Source: Sclerodactyla briareus
Taxonomy: Eukaryota > Echinodermata > Holothuroidea > Dendrochirotida > Sclerodactylidae
Assembly (NCBI GenBank): GCA_026419785.1
Contig: JAODTK010003699.1
Coordinates: forward strand, 310,001 to 374,000
DNA: 64,000 nt
Reading direction: 5' to 3'
In this document: piece by piece, positions 1 through 14,000 of the stretch
How the letters are laid out: each line of letters begins with the position of its first letter
Numbering within the stretch: the stretch's first letter is position 1
The notes under the pieces: generated by a model
The model's input: the letters and a program-made list of their open reading frames with translations, nothing else
Databases searched by the model: none
What the model was told of the DNA's origin: nothing
Program-made: the position numbers and the translations under genes

Positions 1-1335
1 TGATGTGTGCTGTATAGTGTACCTTGGTCTATTCCCAGACACTAACTGTTTACTACCAATGAACTCATGCACACTCTCAGGTCTCTAACACTCAGTCTCG
101 TTCACCGTAACAGGTGATGGTCTTGATTTGTGCTGTATAGTGTACCTTGGTCTATTCCCAGACACTAACTGTTTACTACCAATGGACTCATGCACACTCT
201 CAGAGTCCTAACACTCAGTCTCGTTCACTGTACAGGTGATGGTCTGATGTGTGCTGTATAGTGTACCATTGTGTCTATTCCCGGACACTAACTGTTTACT
301 ACCAATGAACTCATGCACACTCTCAGAGTCTCTACACTCAGTCTCGTTCACTGTAACAGGTGATGGTCTTGATTTGTGCTGTATAGTGTACCATTGTGTC
401 TATTCCGGACACTAACTGTTTACTACCAATAGACTCATGCACACTCTCAGAGTCTCTAACACTCAGTCTCGTTCACTGTAACAGGTGATGGTCTTGATGG
501 TGCTGTATAGTGTACCTTTGTGTCTATTCCCGGACACTAACTGTTTACTACCAATAGACTCATGCACACTCTCAGAGTCTCTAACACTCAGTCTCGTTCA
601 CTGTAACAGGTGATGGTCTTGATGTGTGCTGTATAGTGTACCACTGTGTCTATTCCCGGACACTAACTGTTTACTACCAATAGACTCATGCACACTCTCA
701 GAGTCTCTAACACTCAGTCTCGTTCACTGTAACAGGTGATGGTCTTGATGTGTGCTGTATAGTGTACTTTTGTGTCTATTCTCGGACACTAACTGTTTAC
801 AACCAATGGGCTCATGCACACTCTCAGAGTCTCTAACACTCAGTCTCGTTTACCGTAACAGGTGATGGTCTTGATGTGTGCTGTATAGTGTACCTTTGTG
901 TCTATTCCCGGACACTAACTGTTTACTCCCAATGAACTCATGCACACTCTCAGAGTCCTAACACTCAGTCTCGTTCACTGTACAGGTGATGGTCTTGATT
1001 GTGTGCTGTATAGTGTACCATTGTGTCTATTCCCGGACACTAACTGTTACTACCAATAGACTCATGCCACACTCTCAGAGTCTCTAACACTCAGTCTCGT
1101 TCACTGTAACAGGTGATGGTCTTGATGTGTGCTGTATAGTGTACCATTGTGTCTATTCCCGGACACTAACTGTTTACAACCAATGGGCTCATGCACACTC
1201 TCAGAGTCTCTAACACTCAGTCTCGTTCACCGTAAACAGGTGATGGTCTTGATGTGTGCTGTATAGTGTACCTTGGTCTATTCCCAGACACTAACTGTTT
1301 ACTCCCAATAGACTTATGCACACTCTCAGAGTCTC
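1..1335. repeat. Minisatellite, ~122-bp unit, about 11 copies
   Basis: A unit of roughly 121-125 bp repeats head to tail. Each copy contains GTGCTGTATAGTGTACC, then CACTAACTGTTTACTACC, then CTCATGCACACTCTCAGAG, and ends near AACAGGTGATGGTCTTGAT. Copies begin near 8, 130, 251, 376, 491, 627, 745, 877, 1005, 1128 and 1256. The last copy breaks off near 1335 and the array runs off the left edge. Copies differ by substitutions and many one-base indels. It lies upstream of the first visible TMTC exon, so it is probably intronic. No coding frame is kept across copies. Confidence 0.95.
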
Positions 1336-1829
1336 AAAGTGGTGCATCCTTCACAAAGGGCACCAATAGCTTCCACTCTGAACCGGGTGCAGGGTTGGAG
1401 AGGAGAGGAGCTGTTACTATCTTTGACTGTTACATTATATGCAAACACTTTTTTCAAAATGAGGCAGTAACTCTTTGTTTCCCCCGAATCTAAAGAGAGG
1501 AAGAGAGTTTTCAGATGATAAGAGGAGAAATTGCCCATTGAAATATTTGTGGGAGAACGAACAGCCTTCAGAAAAACGTATTCTTCTCTTCACTCGCACT
1601 GATTAGCCCATCTTGTGTTATTTCGGTTTTTAATATGAGCTACTTCTAATTCAATGACAAATTGTCAATCCCAAGCTGTGCTTGACAAGTAGTCTCTCTT
1701 CATTCAATCTTTCTTTCCTCATTGAACCATTTTGGGCAGCCGTCATTCCGGATTTTGGGGTGTGGTGATGATGGTTTATAGATTTTTAAAACTTTCTATC
1801 TTTGAAATCCTCCTTATTCATTCCCCAAG

Positions 1830-2020
1830 ATCCTTACATTCTCATACCTGATTTTTGTCAACGCCTGGCTGCTCCTCTGCCCGCTACCCTCTCCTATGAC
1901 TGGCAGGTCGGGAGCATACCGTTGGTTGAGTCTCTCTCTGATACCAGGAACCTCCTCACCCTTGTGACATTCCTTGCTCTATCCTCCCTCGCTCTCAAGG
2001 CCATATTGCTGCTTCTACAG
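1830..2020 (+). CDS. TMTC1: TMTC1-like exon 1 of the window (DUF1736 start, two membrane spans)
   Basis: The acceptor is CCCCAAG before 1830. The first frame reads LTFSYLIFVNAWLLLCP to about 1880. The second frame, from about 1889, reads LSYDWQVGSIPLVESLSDTR followed by a hydrophobic stretch ending LLLLQ. Moving between the frames needs one base restored near the TGCCCGCTACCC stretch. The donor is CTACAG|GTACGA and the exon ends in phase 0. YDW-GSIPLVE is a signature of the TMTC membrane domain. Confidence 0.85.
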
Positions 2021-5000
2021 GTACGATATTTTCCTTGGAATTCAGGTATGTTGGATTCATTTTGAGTATCTTGTATTTTTGGTTTTTTTCAACTTTCTTT
2101 CTTCCTTGTTCAGCATCTTGCTGTACTATTCACCTCCTCGCTTCAGGTATGTTGTTCTCCGAATTTTCTTTATATGGTGCTCCAATTATTGTTCTGATAC
2201 CTGAGTACGAACATGGACAGTATCTATATCATCTGCAATTGGTCTGAAGAGATGAAGAGGAGTTACGTAGCGGCAAAATATAATCCAAATAAAATGGAAC
2301 GAACACCGGGTAGGCAAATTAAACTACCCTGTGGTCGGATGCAGCAAAAATGATGCATCGCGGCAAATCAATTTTATGGATGATCTCCAATGGAGCAATT
2401 TATTGGCCTTATTCATGAGTGGCTAGATATTCATGACCCTTACATTATAATGCAGTTTGATTCCTTCTAAACAACACTCCTTCCCTACCTTCATACCACA
2501 CACCACATCCTCATTTATGGCATACTAGCTCTAATCTCATTATCACATTATCACATTTGTCAAATGTTGATTAAAATTCCTCATGGCTGTAGGGTGACTG
2601 AAATTCATTTCCAGTGATGATTCCATGTGTTGTTTACAAGACCAAAAAGTACAGAGAATTCTACAGGGTTATCTCTGGCTGCAGGACTTAAGGCTATTAT
2701 AACCTTCTATTAATTAGTCATTCCAGTTCCAATTCTTCAGCAAAGGCTCTCACTACTTGTTAATTTTTTGATGCCCATGGGAAGGAGTCCTGCAGTCATG
2801 CAGGAGTGTGCGTTTCGGTCTGTCTGTGACACTTTCTTGAACAGGATTAGTAGGAGACGCATGGTCCGATTGATTTCACACTTAGTAATAGCTCATCCAT
2901 GATAAAAATATGATCCCCCATTGTTCCTGGTGCTGATCCTATCTATTTCATTGAGTGGACAGAGCTCAAAGCAAATTTCTTCAACTGTTTATATCTCCGC
3001 TACCGTGAGTCCAATCCGGTCTTTAATGGGTGGTATTAGTGGGGGGGGGGGGCATCTATGAACTGTAAATGGGGAATGATACATCTCAGCACATTACGAT
3101 TCAATTTTTATGGAGGGGGCAACCTAATTTTACTTTACAAGAAATTGCTAGTCAAACTAAATGGGGTAATGAAGTCGGTTCATACTTGTGGGTATTTGAC
3201 AAATGTTATCTAGGAGGTGTTCAGGGACAGAGATCACTTAGGAGTCATTTTCACAATTTTGTGGATTGCACCAAACTCACTCCTTTCATATTTTCCACAT
3301 TGCATGACTGGATGTGATTAGGGAGAGTTACTGTGCTTATTTGCACTTGTTCTGTACTCACTGTGTACACTATTTAGTATAATGGAATGATCACAAGGGG
3401 GTAGCAGTGGATTCTCCAGCTACGGTTGTTTGCTGTGCGGTCGCGCTCGCCCGGAACAAAAATTGAACTGGGTCACAAGCGCCCGACATAAAGCTAGTCG
3501 CCGGGGCCAAAAAACCTTGACCAGCCCGGACACCAAAAACACAACTCCTGGCGCCGGTACAAACTTCACTCAAAGCGATTTACATGATTAAAAGTTTCGT
3601 TTCTGCTGCGGTCTTCATCCCTGCATGTTTGTTGATTCTCTAAAACCTACACTCATGACATAAACTGGACTCCCTAGTTCCGTTATCCGCAGCTACAGTC
3701 TCTACACAGAGCACAAGAAAGTATTCCCCGCATCCACGTGCGAACGCGCTACAATGCTCGTTCATCACGAGGGCATACACCATAGGTCAAATACACATGA
3801 TTCATATAGACCAACACGGTATGCATGTACGTACATCTCTGCTATGAATTTTAGACGGTCGCTTCACATCAGCTCGGTTCTCTCCGCATAAAGTACAATG
3901 GGATTTTTGTATTGACACAATAGTTAGGACTGAATCTCGGAACACGGGATCGGGGATCGCCGATTTGTTGTAAAATTCAGCTGTTTTTTTGCGTAGGCCT
4001 ACATACAAGTCCTTCAATCAATGGACTTATTTTACTGAATAATGGGAGCAAGAATTGTAATTAACAGCTTTAGCAATGGTTTTTATCACATTTACAACAA
4101 CTTTGAGGTTGTGATTTGCTTCGGTTTTTATGCGAAATTGAGGCAATCGTTGCGTAGAAGCATGCAGTTTTTATGCTTGTGGAGGCTACTTGTACATGCA
4201 GTGAATGATGTGTTCATGTTGGGAGTTGCAATTATGGGGAAGGGAGAGGGGGGCTACGTGCCGAAAAACATGCAGCAAAACTACAAAACATTGTTTGTTT
4301 CAGCAGTCAGCATACAGGATATTAGCGATCGTGGCTGTCGGTCAATTTTGACCAGTAATTGTTCCAGTTTAGGTCGCCCTCCAAGGTTTGGCAATAATCT
4401 GTATGTATGATCGGAACTTTTCGACGGGCAATTTACCGATACCGATTCCGATCATGCTATAATCGGACCAATCTGATACCGATTACCGCTGATCGGTTGA
4501 CACTACATGATGTTATAAATGTTTCCAAATTTTTTGAGAGAAAAAATCCTTGAAAAGGAAGGTATTCAGAAAAACAGCGGATGTCTGAGACTTGAATGTC
4601 TGCTGGTCTGTCACTCGCGGCTAGGCTCTGATTTATATGGAGATTGGAGAACACATGAAGAGGTTAATGCACCAGAAAGTCAAGCCACCTGATCAGTCAA
4701 TTAGCCAGCACTGGTTCGGACATTTGTAAAATCACTAGAATTGAATGCCAGGGTTTGAGTCGCGTAACCAATATTGAATCAACAGTTCAACCACACAGCT
4801 ATTCAAAGAAATCGCCGCGATCTGGAGGCCTGCTATGGGAACTGTCACACGTTGATTCAATGAGAACATTGCTCTAGGCTTGTGATCGAAATATATTTTT
4901 ATTATAATTACACGATGCTTGTATACTGTAAAATCCAAAAAGTTCAATGCGCTTTATTTTGTCGTATGTGCATTGAGAACTCATGAAAGGTGGGTGCATC

Positions 5001-8000
5001 CACTTCAGAACGGATTGCTGAAGGAGGGGGGGGGGGGGTTCAGGTTGGCGGAGTGGGGTTCTAGTGGGATCCGTGGCAGGGGACTGATGTTTCACCCATC
5101 GCTCCTAAGGCTTACCCTCAGCTTGTCGGCTTATTGAATAGAACATTGGCTACCATCTTCCTCAGAATATGTGGAAGGAAGCATCACAGTTCCGACTGGC
5201 AACCTTGCTGACAGTTTTCGATCAAATTATTTTGCCGCAATTTTGAAGATTTTTTTTTTCACTTTGCTATCGTCGGAAAATTGAAAACACTGCCTGTTTA
5301 AATGGAAATTTCTGGGAGAGATACAGCAAAGCAAATATGGCCAACAATATTGCACCATTTGGATCTAGCCCACTTTTCGGGGGGGAGGGCCAAACAAAAT
5401 TTTCCAAAGGGGAGGGGGACACCCCCTCCCCTTTTATTGGTCAAAGCAGACATGGAAGAATTGATTGACTGTGGTGGCTTTTCAGTGTGCTTAGGTGGTT
5501 GTGTTACATGAACTACAGCATCTCAGCACTAAATACTGAGAGGGAATAGTGCTGTTGTATAGAGAGCTGTTTCTCCTTTCACATCATAATGTGGCCTAAT
5601 CTAACATTATGGATTTGTGATACTTTCCTCAGGTGAGGAATGGATGGCTGTATTAAGAGATTGAAAGCTTCAATAGAGTAAATTCCAATTGATTTTCACT
5701 ACGTATGTGTGTCTGCATGGGATCATCGCCATTCGGCTCCTGTTTGATAATAAAGCACTAACTGCTTGTCCATGAACCGATCTCCCTACCACAACTTTAT
5801 ACCAATTCCTCCCCTTTTTCCTCCGTGAAGGATGATGACTCAAGCAGACCACTTTCAGTCGGTTTATTGTTCCTGGTCGTCCCCTCATTCCAGCCTCAAA
5901 CCTGTTCATCACTGTTGGGTTTGTAGTGGCTGAACGGATTCTCTACATTCCAAGGTGAGTGTCCCCCCCCCCACTCCCTATATTATCTCCATGGATGTTC
6001 ACTGTAGTATTAGGTAGTGGGAGAATAAAAGAAAGGGGGGGGGGGGGGGGGGGTTAAAGGGAAGATCCTGTAGTGTATGTTTTGACTATATGACCTGGTG
6101 TGATAACATCAGAACTTCAACTGGGCTCACCATGGAGGAAGCAAAACATCATGCTCTTTCCCGGAATCGTCTGCAGATACGCGCTCACCAACCAGGTCCA
6201 CCCCGTCGGTCATCTCGCATCGCTTTGAGACAGCGTCCACGGCCTCTTCAGAGTCTTTGACGATTCACATACTAAACTTATATGACAGTGAAGAATCCAC
6301 TCCCACTCGCCAAAGGAGGCGCACTTCTTTTTCATCCTTAAACTGCATGGGTTTTGTATATGTCCATTTGGTTTTTTTTTTGCTATCTTGCAACCATGGT
6401 GAGCTAAAATTTCCCTTTTCCTATCATCCCTTCCCTTTTTGTATGGCCGTGATCAAGCCAGGTTGGATGTGGCCGAAATTGCCAGAATATTTCCAAGTAG
6501 GCTAAATAGAAGGGGCACATTGGCAGAGCATCCTTCTTCCACCTGGGAGATCAGGGTTCAAATCCAGGTCCTGTCATACCAAAGACTTCGAATTTGGTAC
6601 CATTCACAGCTTGGGTGTCAGAATCTTCACCCCCCTCCCCCTCCCCTGCAGCTAGGAGCTGTTGCTCCAAAACTTTCCTTCCTTTCTTCTTAAAAAAAAA
6701 ACACAGCTCTTCCGAGCAAATGTTTCCTTTTTGAGTCTGTATGTTAAAAAAAACAGTTATTTTAGGCAGAATATGGGCTAATTGAAATGTATAACCACTT
6801 TTTGCTTCTCTTATAACAACAACTGCGGTGCTGTATACTAATGCATGTGCTTCACTAACAGCATGGGTCTACTGTATTCCTTGTGGTGTACGGTGCTTCA
6901 AAGGTCTCGGCATTCCTCCCTAACAAGCCTCTCCACCGCAGATTGCACTCCTTCACCGCTGTATTCGTTGTCATAATTCTGATCGCTCGGACTGTGCATA
7001 GAAATGCAGTTGGCAGTCCAGGGAGACTTTATTCAGGTAAGCTTGTGCACAAGGTTTTTTTTTTCATCTTATATTTTCCTCCCATTTCTCTTATTGCAAT
7101 AGCAAAAAGTAGTTGCGGATCGCTCTGTTGACAGCTGTGCACACATACTAACTATACAGCTTGACAATTGTCTACTCCTGGAATTGTTTGCTTTTCACGT
7201 CCCCGAATAAGTAGTAACAGTTTAACAAAATATGTTCACATCAGTGCTTCTATAGCCTGTCAAGAACATTAGTCATTCTTGAAGCGCTACACAGGTGTTA
7301 CCCCTATCCTTACCGGTTAATTAGGTGTAACATTGCTACAATAGTAATACTAGTCTTACTCAAATTCTTCATTTTTGCAGGTCAGGTCTGCAGACCCTCC
7401 CAGGTAATGCCAAGGTCCATTACAATTGGGCTAACTACCAGTCTGACATGGGACAGGTACAGTCAGCTGTCTACCACTACAGAGAAACCATCAGGTGGGT
7501 GTACTACTGCATGCTGGTACCATGATAATGGGGAAACAATATGCCACTGGGAATTAATGGATATACAGAGCAAATGCTAGGGGTGTTCATCCCCCACATG
7601 TTAGCTTTTCATGTCATTAATTTGTTTAGTCACCTCATGGGCCCAATTGCCCCCCCTACCCAACAGCATCCATGATTTATCGATTCGTTCGAGACCAACC
7701 AACTCTGTCCTGTTGGATGGACGTTATGGGCTAGCTCTGATCCCTTTAATGTAGCAATCAGCCAAAGATAAGGCATCTGGATGTTTAATTTCACACCAAT
7801 CCACAAACTTTTTTATGTCATCAGGCTCTATCCAGATCATGCGAGTGCCCACAATAACTTGGCCACACTTTTGGCCGAAGGCCCCGAGAAGGAGCGTCAT
7901 CTGAGAACTGCCCTGAGTATTGATGCATTCCATGTTAATGCTCATGTCAACCTGGGTGTAATGTACAGATAAGTGATGGCCAACAGGCTCCATTACAGAC

Positions 8001-11000
8001 CATTCTATGTTAATGCTCATGTCAACCTGGGTGTAATGTACAGGTAAGGGATGGCCAGCAGGTTCCATTACTGACCATTCCATGTTAATGCTCATGTCAA
8101 CCTGGGTGTAATGTACAGATAAGTGATGGCCAACAGGCTCCATTACAGACCATTCTATGTTAATGCTCATGTCAACCTGGGTGAAATGTACATGTAAGTG
8201 ATGGCCAGCAGGTTCCATTATGGACCATTCCATGTTAATGATCATGTCAACCTGGGTGAAATGTACATGTAAGTGATGGCCAGCAGGTTCCATTACAGAC
8301 CATTCTATGTTAATGCTCATGTCAACCTGGGAATAATGTAAAGGTAAGTGATGGCCAGCAGGTTCCATTGCGGACCATTCCATGTTAATGCTCGTGTCAG
8401 CCTGGGTGAAATGTACATGTGAATGATGGCCAGAGAGGTCCATTACAGACCATTCCATGTTAATGCTCATGTCAACCTGGGTGTAATGTACAGGTAAGAG
8501 ATGGACAGCAGGTTCCATTACGGACCATTCCATGTTAATGCTCATGTCAACCTGGGGTAATGTAGTGTAATGTACAGGTAAGAGGTGGCCAGCAGGTTCC
8601 ATTACTGACCATTCCATGTTAATGCTCATGTCAACCTGGGTGATTGTTGTAATGCGTTAAGTGCGTACATGTAAGTGATGGCCAGCAGGTTCCATTATGG
8701 ACCATTCCATGTTAATGCTCATGTCAACCTGAGTGTAAATGTACAGGTAAGAGATGGCCAGCAGGTTCCATTATGGACCATTCCATGTTAATGCTCGTGT
8801 CAGCCTGGGTGAAATGTACATGTAAGTGATGGCCAGCAGACTCCATTACAGACCATTCTATGTTAATGCTCATGTCAACCTGGGTGTAATGTACAGATAA
8901 GTGATGGCCAACAGGCTCCATTACAGACCATTCCATGTTAATGCTCGTGTCAGCCTGGGTGAAATGTACATGTGAATGATGGCCAGAGAGGTCCATTACA
9001 GACCATTCTATGTTAATGCTCATGTCAACCTGGGTGTAATGTACAGGTAAGAGATGGACAGCAGGTTCCATTACGGACCATTCCATGTTAATGCTCATGT
9101 CAACCTGGGTGTAATGTACAGGTAAGAGGTGGCCAGCAGGTTCCATTACTGACCATTCCATGTTAATGATCATGTCAACCTGGGTGTAATGTACAGGTAA
9201 GAGATGGACAGCAGGTTCCATTACGGACCATTCCATGTTAATGCTCATGTCAACCTGGGTGTAATGTACAGGTAAGAGATGGTCAGCAGGTTCCATTACG
9301 GACCATTCCATGTTAATGCTCATGTCAACCTGGGTGTAATGTACAGGTAAGAGATGGCCAGCAGGTTCCATTAAAGACCATTCCATGTTAATGCTCATGT
9401 CAACCTGGGTGTAATGTACAGGTAAGAGATGGCCAGCAGGTTCCATTACGGACCATTCCATGTTAATGATCATGTCAACCTGGGTGAAATGTACAGGTAA
9501 GAGATGGCCAGCAGGTTCCATTACTGACCATTCCATGTTAATGCTCATGTCAACCTGGGTGTAATGTACAGGTAAGGGATGGCCAGCAGGTTCCATTATG
9601 GACCATTCCATGTTAATGATCATGTCAACCTGGGTGAAATGTACAGGTAAGAGATGGCCAGCAGGTTCCATTACAGGACCATTCACTGTTATGCTCATTG
9701 TCACGCTGGGTGTAATGTACAGGTAAGAGATGGCCAGCAGGTTCCATTCATGACCATTATATGTTAATGATCATGTCAACCTGGGTGGAATGTACATGTA
9801 AGTGATGGCCAGCAGATTCCATTACAAACCATTCTATGTTAATGCTCATTTAAACCTGGTTGTATATACGGTAGAGATGGCCAGCAGGTCCATTAAGGAC
9901 CATTCCAGGTTAATGATAGTCAACCTGGGGTGAATTGTAAGGTTAGTGTGGCCATAGAGCTCAATTCACAGACCATCCATGTAATGCTAATGTCACTCGG
10001 TTGTGATGTACAGCAAGAGGTAGGAATGGCAGCAAGTTTCCTTTCATGGTTGGGCCTATTATTCCATTTATGGTCGACTACATTTTCCTGGGTGATTTGC
10101 AATGACACTACTATCCAGTGGTGTGGGGGTTAGCTCAGAACGAGAGATCCGCGCGAGAGAGTGAAATAAGCGTATGACATAATTACCTATAAACGGTTTT
10201 AACTAATATCGTTCACGCAGGGCAAAGAGTCTCCGACCGAACATTTGACTATAACTCTTCTGATACATTGGCTCTTAATGATGTCAATACCTGGCCATAA
10301 TGACGATCACATGCTGCCATGACCCACAGAAAGATTGGGGAAACCTGAGTTTAGCGGACCAGCATTGAACAGGCCGTTGTGGATAGAGCGAGAACCTACG
10401 AGGCGGCAGTCAGTAACCTGGCACGATCGGACGGATTGGAAAGAAGTTTATCAGAGGCGGGTGTATACCATGAGGAGTGCAAGTGAGGCTGCGGCGGGAT
10501 GCTGACCTCTGACAACTACGGAGTCTTCTTGAGGAAACAGGTGAGTGAAGGGATACTTGGTTGGCCCGGTTGGTAGTTAGTGGGTGTGAGTTGTCTGGCC
10601 TGTCGGTTTGGAAATTGTGGTCCCCAACCCAGTTGGCAAGTGGGACTGTGAGGAGTCAAACTATGCTTACAATGGGGAGCAACTTATTCTTGTGGATTGT
10701 CAGAGAGCAACGGTTTTCATTCAACATGGTCCCCCGGGGCACTGGCCATGTTGTAAAAAAGATCTATGATGTTTAAACACTATTAGGCTTGGAGGGAATA
10801 TATATTATGAGACGCTGGTGTATTATTCATTATGTAGTAGTAGTCATTAGAATTAGTATCTAGTATGCGTATTAATATGCGTAGATTGTAGTATGATTAT
10901 TTAATTATCCATTAGTATCATTATAATGTTATGTTAATAGTTATATTGTTATTATCATTATTAGTAGGACCTAGCTGGAACGGATTTTAAATTATTAAAG

Positions 11001-14000
11001 GTAAAATGGTCATGGAAGTAATATGAGTTTCAAGTGGGTCGTCTGGGTTAGGAGACTCCTCGGCTGGGGGGGGAACATTTTTTCGTTTTAAATCCATGAA
11101 TGTGGCTAAAAAAGTGACCAACAAAGTAACTTGACTTCCACTTTATTTTTCTTTCATCGAGGCCAAATGCTGATGAGTGTTCTAAGTCTGGGAAAAAAAT
11201 TCAGTACAAAGGACATTGAATATTCCATGAAAGTAACTGTAGCTTTCAGTCTGCCTTAACTCTCCAAGATCCGGAGAGTCAAGTGAAGCATACCTTCAAA
11301 GTATTTTTATATAGTCGTTCTGATTGTCAAAACTATCCACTAACTGACATTCACCATCCTTTTCTCTGCAGGTCAAAGAACAGATGGCCACGAGCCCTCT
11401 TGGCAGGCCTCTCGGTCCAGAGCATCATGTGACAACCAGGGGAACCTTGGCCTATTAGAGAGACAGCAGGGCAGGGTGGGGACTGGCAGAATCATGGTAT
11501 CTGAGGTTGGTGAACCCCGTATGCTTTCTGAAGAAAGATGGGAAGGTCCTAACTCTTTGGGATGTCATTTTTATCTCAAACCAGCTATGCTGTTTTGAGC
11601 TATTGTGATCCCTAAGGCCATTCTATCCTCTACTATCTACTACTCCTTGTGGTCCACAATTGAATCTTGGCTCCCTGCACAATTGGCTTTTTGGCTGCAA
11701 TTGATGCAATCTTTGATTGATGTTGGCCAACCTTGGGACATGAGTGGTCATTTGACTCTAGGACAATTTCTGACCTTGTGGAGGTCAAAGGTCCAAAAGG
11801 AGGTCAATTGAACATCACTATTTGCAATTTTGTTCAAAATTACAAAATGTATCTTCTCCTACCAAAAGGCATTAGATGGTGTCCTTGAAACTCATTCATA
11901 ATGTTTCCGTGAGTAGTGCTCCTTTCAGGTTTTACACATACTTTTGATGGTGCCAATATAATGCCATTGGAGTTAAAACAGTAACAATCTTGGTGAAACG
12001 AAGTATATAGGGCCCCTTAACCGGTCATACCTTGATGGATGTGGACGAACTTGGAACCATGTTTATTGACCCCTGTGACAACTTTGCCTTGTGAGGGTCA
12101 AAATTCAAAGGTTCCTTAGAGTGGAATAAGGGACTACTCTGTTGAAATCACAAATAGCATTTTCGCTATGAAGAGAGTGATTGTTTCTCACATTACATTC
12201 TCATGTTTTCTCGAAAAGTCACTACTCTCCATGTCATGTTCACAAATTTCACATGTCATGTTATCTGAGGTAGTTTAAGGTTCATTTTATGGAAAAGTTG
12301 ACAAATTTTGATATCCCCCAGGATCCTTTTCATTTCTCTCTTCCCATAATGGCAACTCCGAATATGAACCTCGCATCTAGTTGTTACTGTAGATATCTTT
12401 GTCGACATGACCTCAACCAGTAATGCCAATTCCATGGACGGTCCGAGTGATTCGCGTAGGCACCCCAGGATGGCCCATTTCTAGTATATACCTTCCCTAT
12501 AGACGCAGTGAGATATGGGACTTGATCATTAACAAGGATAATTCAAAATGGAAACTTGAAATTTTTATAAGATCGCGATCAAATACCCTTGAAATCATGT
12601 TTTTTGGAGCATACTTGCGCAGCGAAGGTTTGAAGCTCAGGTGCTCGTAGCTTTGACCGCTATACACATAATGTGCCAGGCCATTACTGCTGTACAAGCA
12701 TTAATACTAGTCTATCGATAAGTAGGTCAACACTACCAGCCGCCATGGTTCGTAGAGGGTGGAGTATCGGAATTCGGAACAGCCTAATATTTGCACAATC
12801 TTTTGCATACTCATATAATTTGTGTTTCAGAAATCGTTACACTTCAGAATGAGAGAAGACACTATTTTTTGTTTACAATCGACATGATCATGATTCTGCA
12901 GGACTGGTGCATGTACACCTCTATGTTAACCATGTGAATTAGACCAAATTCACTGTAAAATAACTTAAATCGCATCTGAAAACATTTGAAAATCTTCAGA
13001 TAATGAAAACAGGCATGCTGATGGATTCGATCGAACACATTCACAAACGAATTGAATCAATCTTCTTTGCAGTGTCTTCATAAATTCACTTTTCCTGATC
13101 GAGGGCTAAGTGTGGTCCCTGTCCAAATCATAGCCAGTTAATAGCTAGGCTACTGTGCAACCTTGTGGGAATTACTAGAGCCATTGAAATTACCATTTTT
13201 ATGTTCTCTCTATTTATTCACACAAAATTCATTTGCATGGACAGAACATTCACTATGGCCCCACAAAAAAAACGGTTTGCCGTTGAAGGATTTACCCTTT
13301 CGGGGACAGTCACGTAGCCATGCGATGGAAGCAGGAACGGTATTGTGGCAATTGGGGTAGCATCACCCCAGTGGGCATGTACCCCCTGTTTACAGTGGTA
13401 ACTGTGTAGCAGTAATCGCAATGCACTCCATTAGAGATTCAGGGAGACAAAATTGGGCCAAGAGTGAGGCTGTTGAGATTGGTATTAGAGGTGGGGTCAG
13501 GGATTAGGATTGGGTTTAAAGGTTACGATAGTTTTAATGTTCGTTACCACAAGATTTGGATAACATCTGCAAGTGGAATCTGACTCTACTCCAGCCCATT
13601 CCTTACACCTGTGTAACACTAATCTAATACATAGTAATCAAGTACACATGGTATACACTCAGTATGCAAATCATGCCGTTTTTCGTTTCACCTGAACTGA
13701 CAAACTTTCTTTTTAGCAGGATTTCTCTGACACGGTGAGTCCAATTTTTTAAATTTTGTATGTAGTACAGGGTTAGTGAACACGATCTGACTAGTTCTTG
13801 GGTCGCAAACGCACCATAAAGGAGGGTAATGGGCCTATTTTATAATATTCATTGTTTAAGCTCGTAGCAAGATTACAGATGAACTGTAACTGCTTTGGTG
13901 ACTCGGTTGGCACCAGGTGAGTGATGTGAGGTTGATGAACTTATTAATTTACAGCTTAAAATTTGCTAATTAAGTTGTCTATTTTGCATATTTATGTGAA

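Noticed and set aside
7724..8629. 301-residue minus-strand reading frame with MEWSVMEPAGH repeats
   Set aside because: It is the antisense of the 75-bp minisatellite. The period divisible by three keeps any frame open, and the real coding signal is the TMTC exon on the plus strand.
8724..9704. 326-residue minus-strand reading frame
   Set aside because: Same antisense artefact of the 75-bp array.
7921..10005. CRISPR-like look of evenly spaced repeats
   Set aside because: The whole unit is repeated with no unique spacers, and the setting is an animal intron.
10130..10160. Box A-like TTAGCTCAGAACGAGAG
   Set aside because: No box B within tRNA distance, so neither a tRNA gene nor a SINE is supported.
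10561..10776. 71-residue plus-strand frame after exon 6
   Set aside because: Starts inside the intron after a strong donor and has no TPR features.
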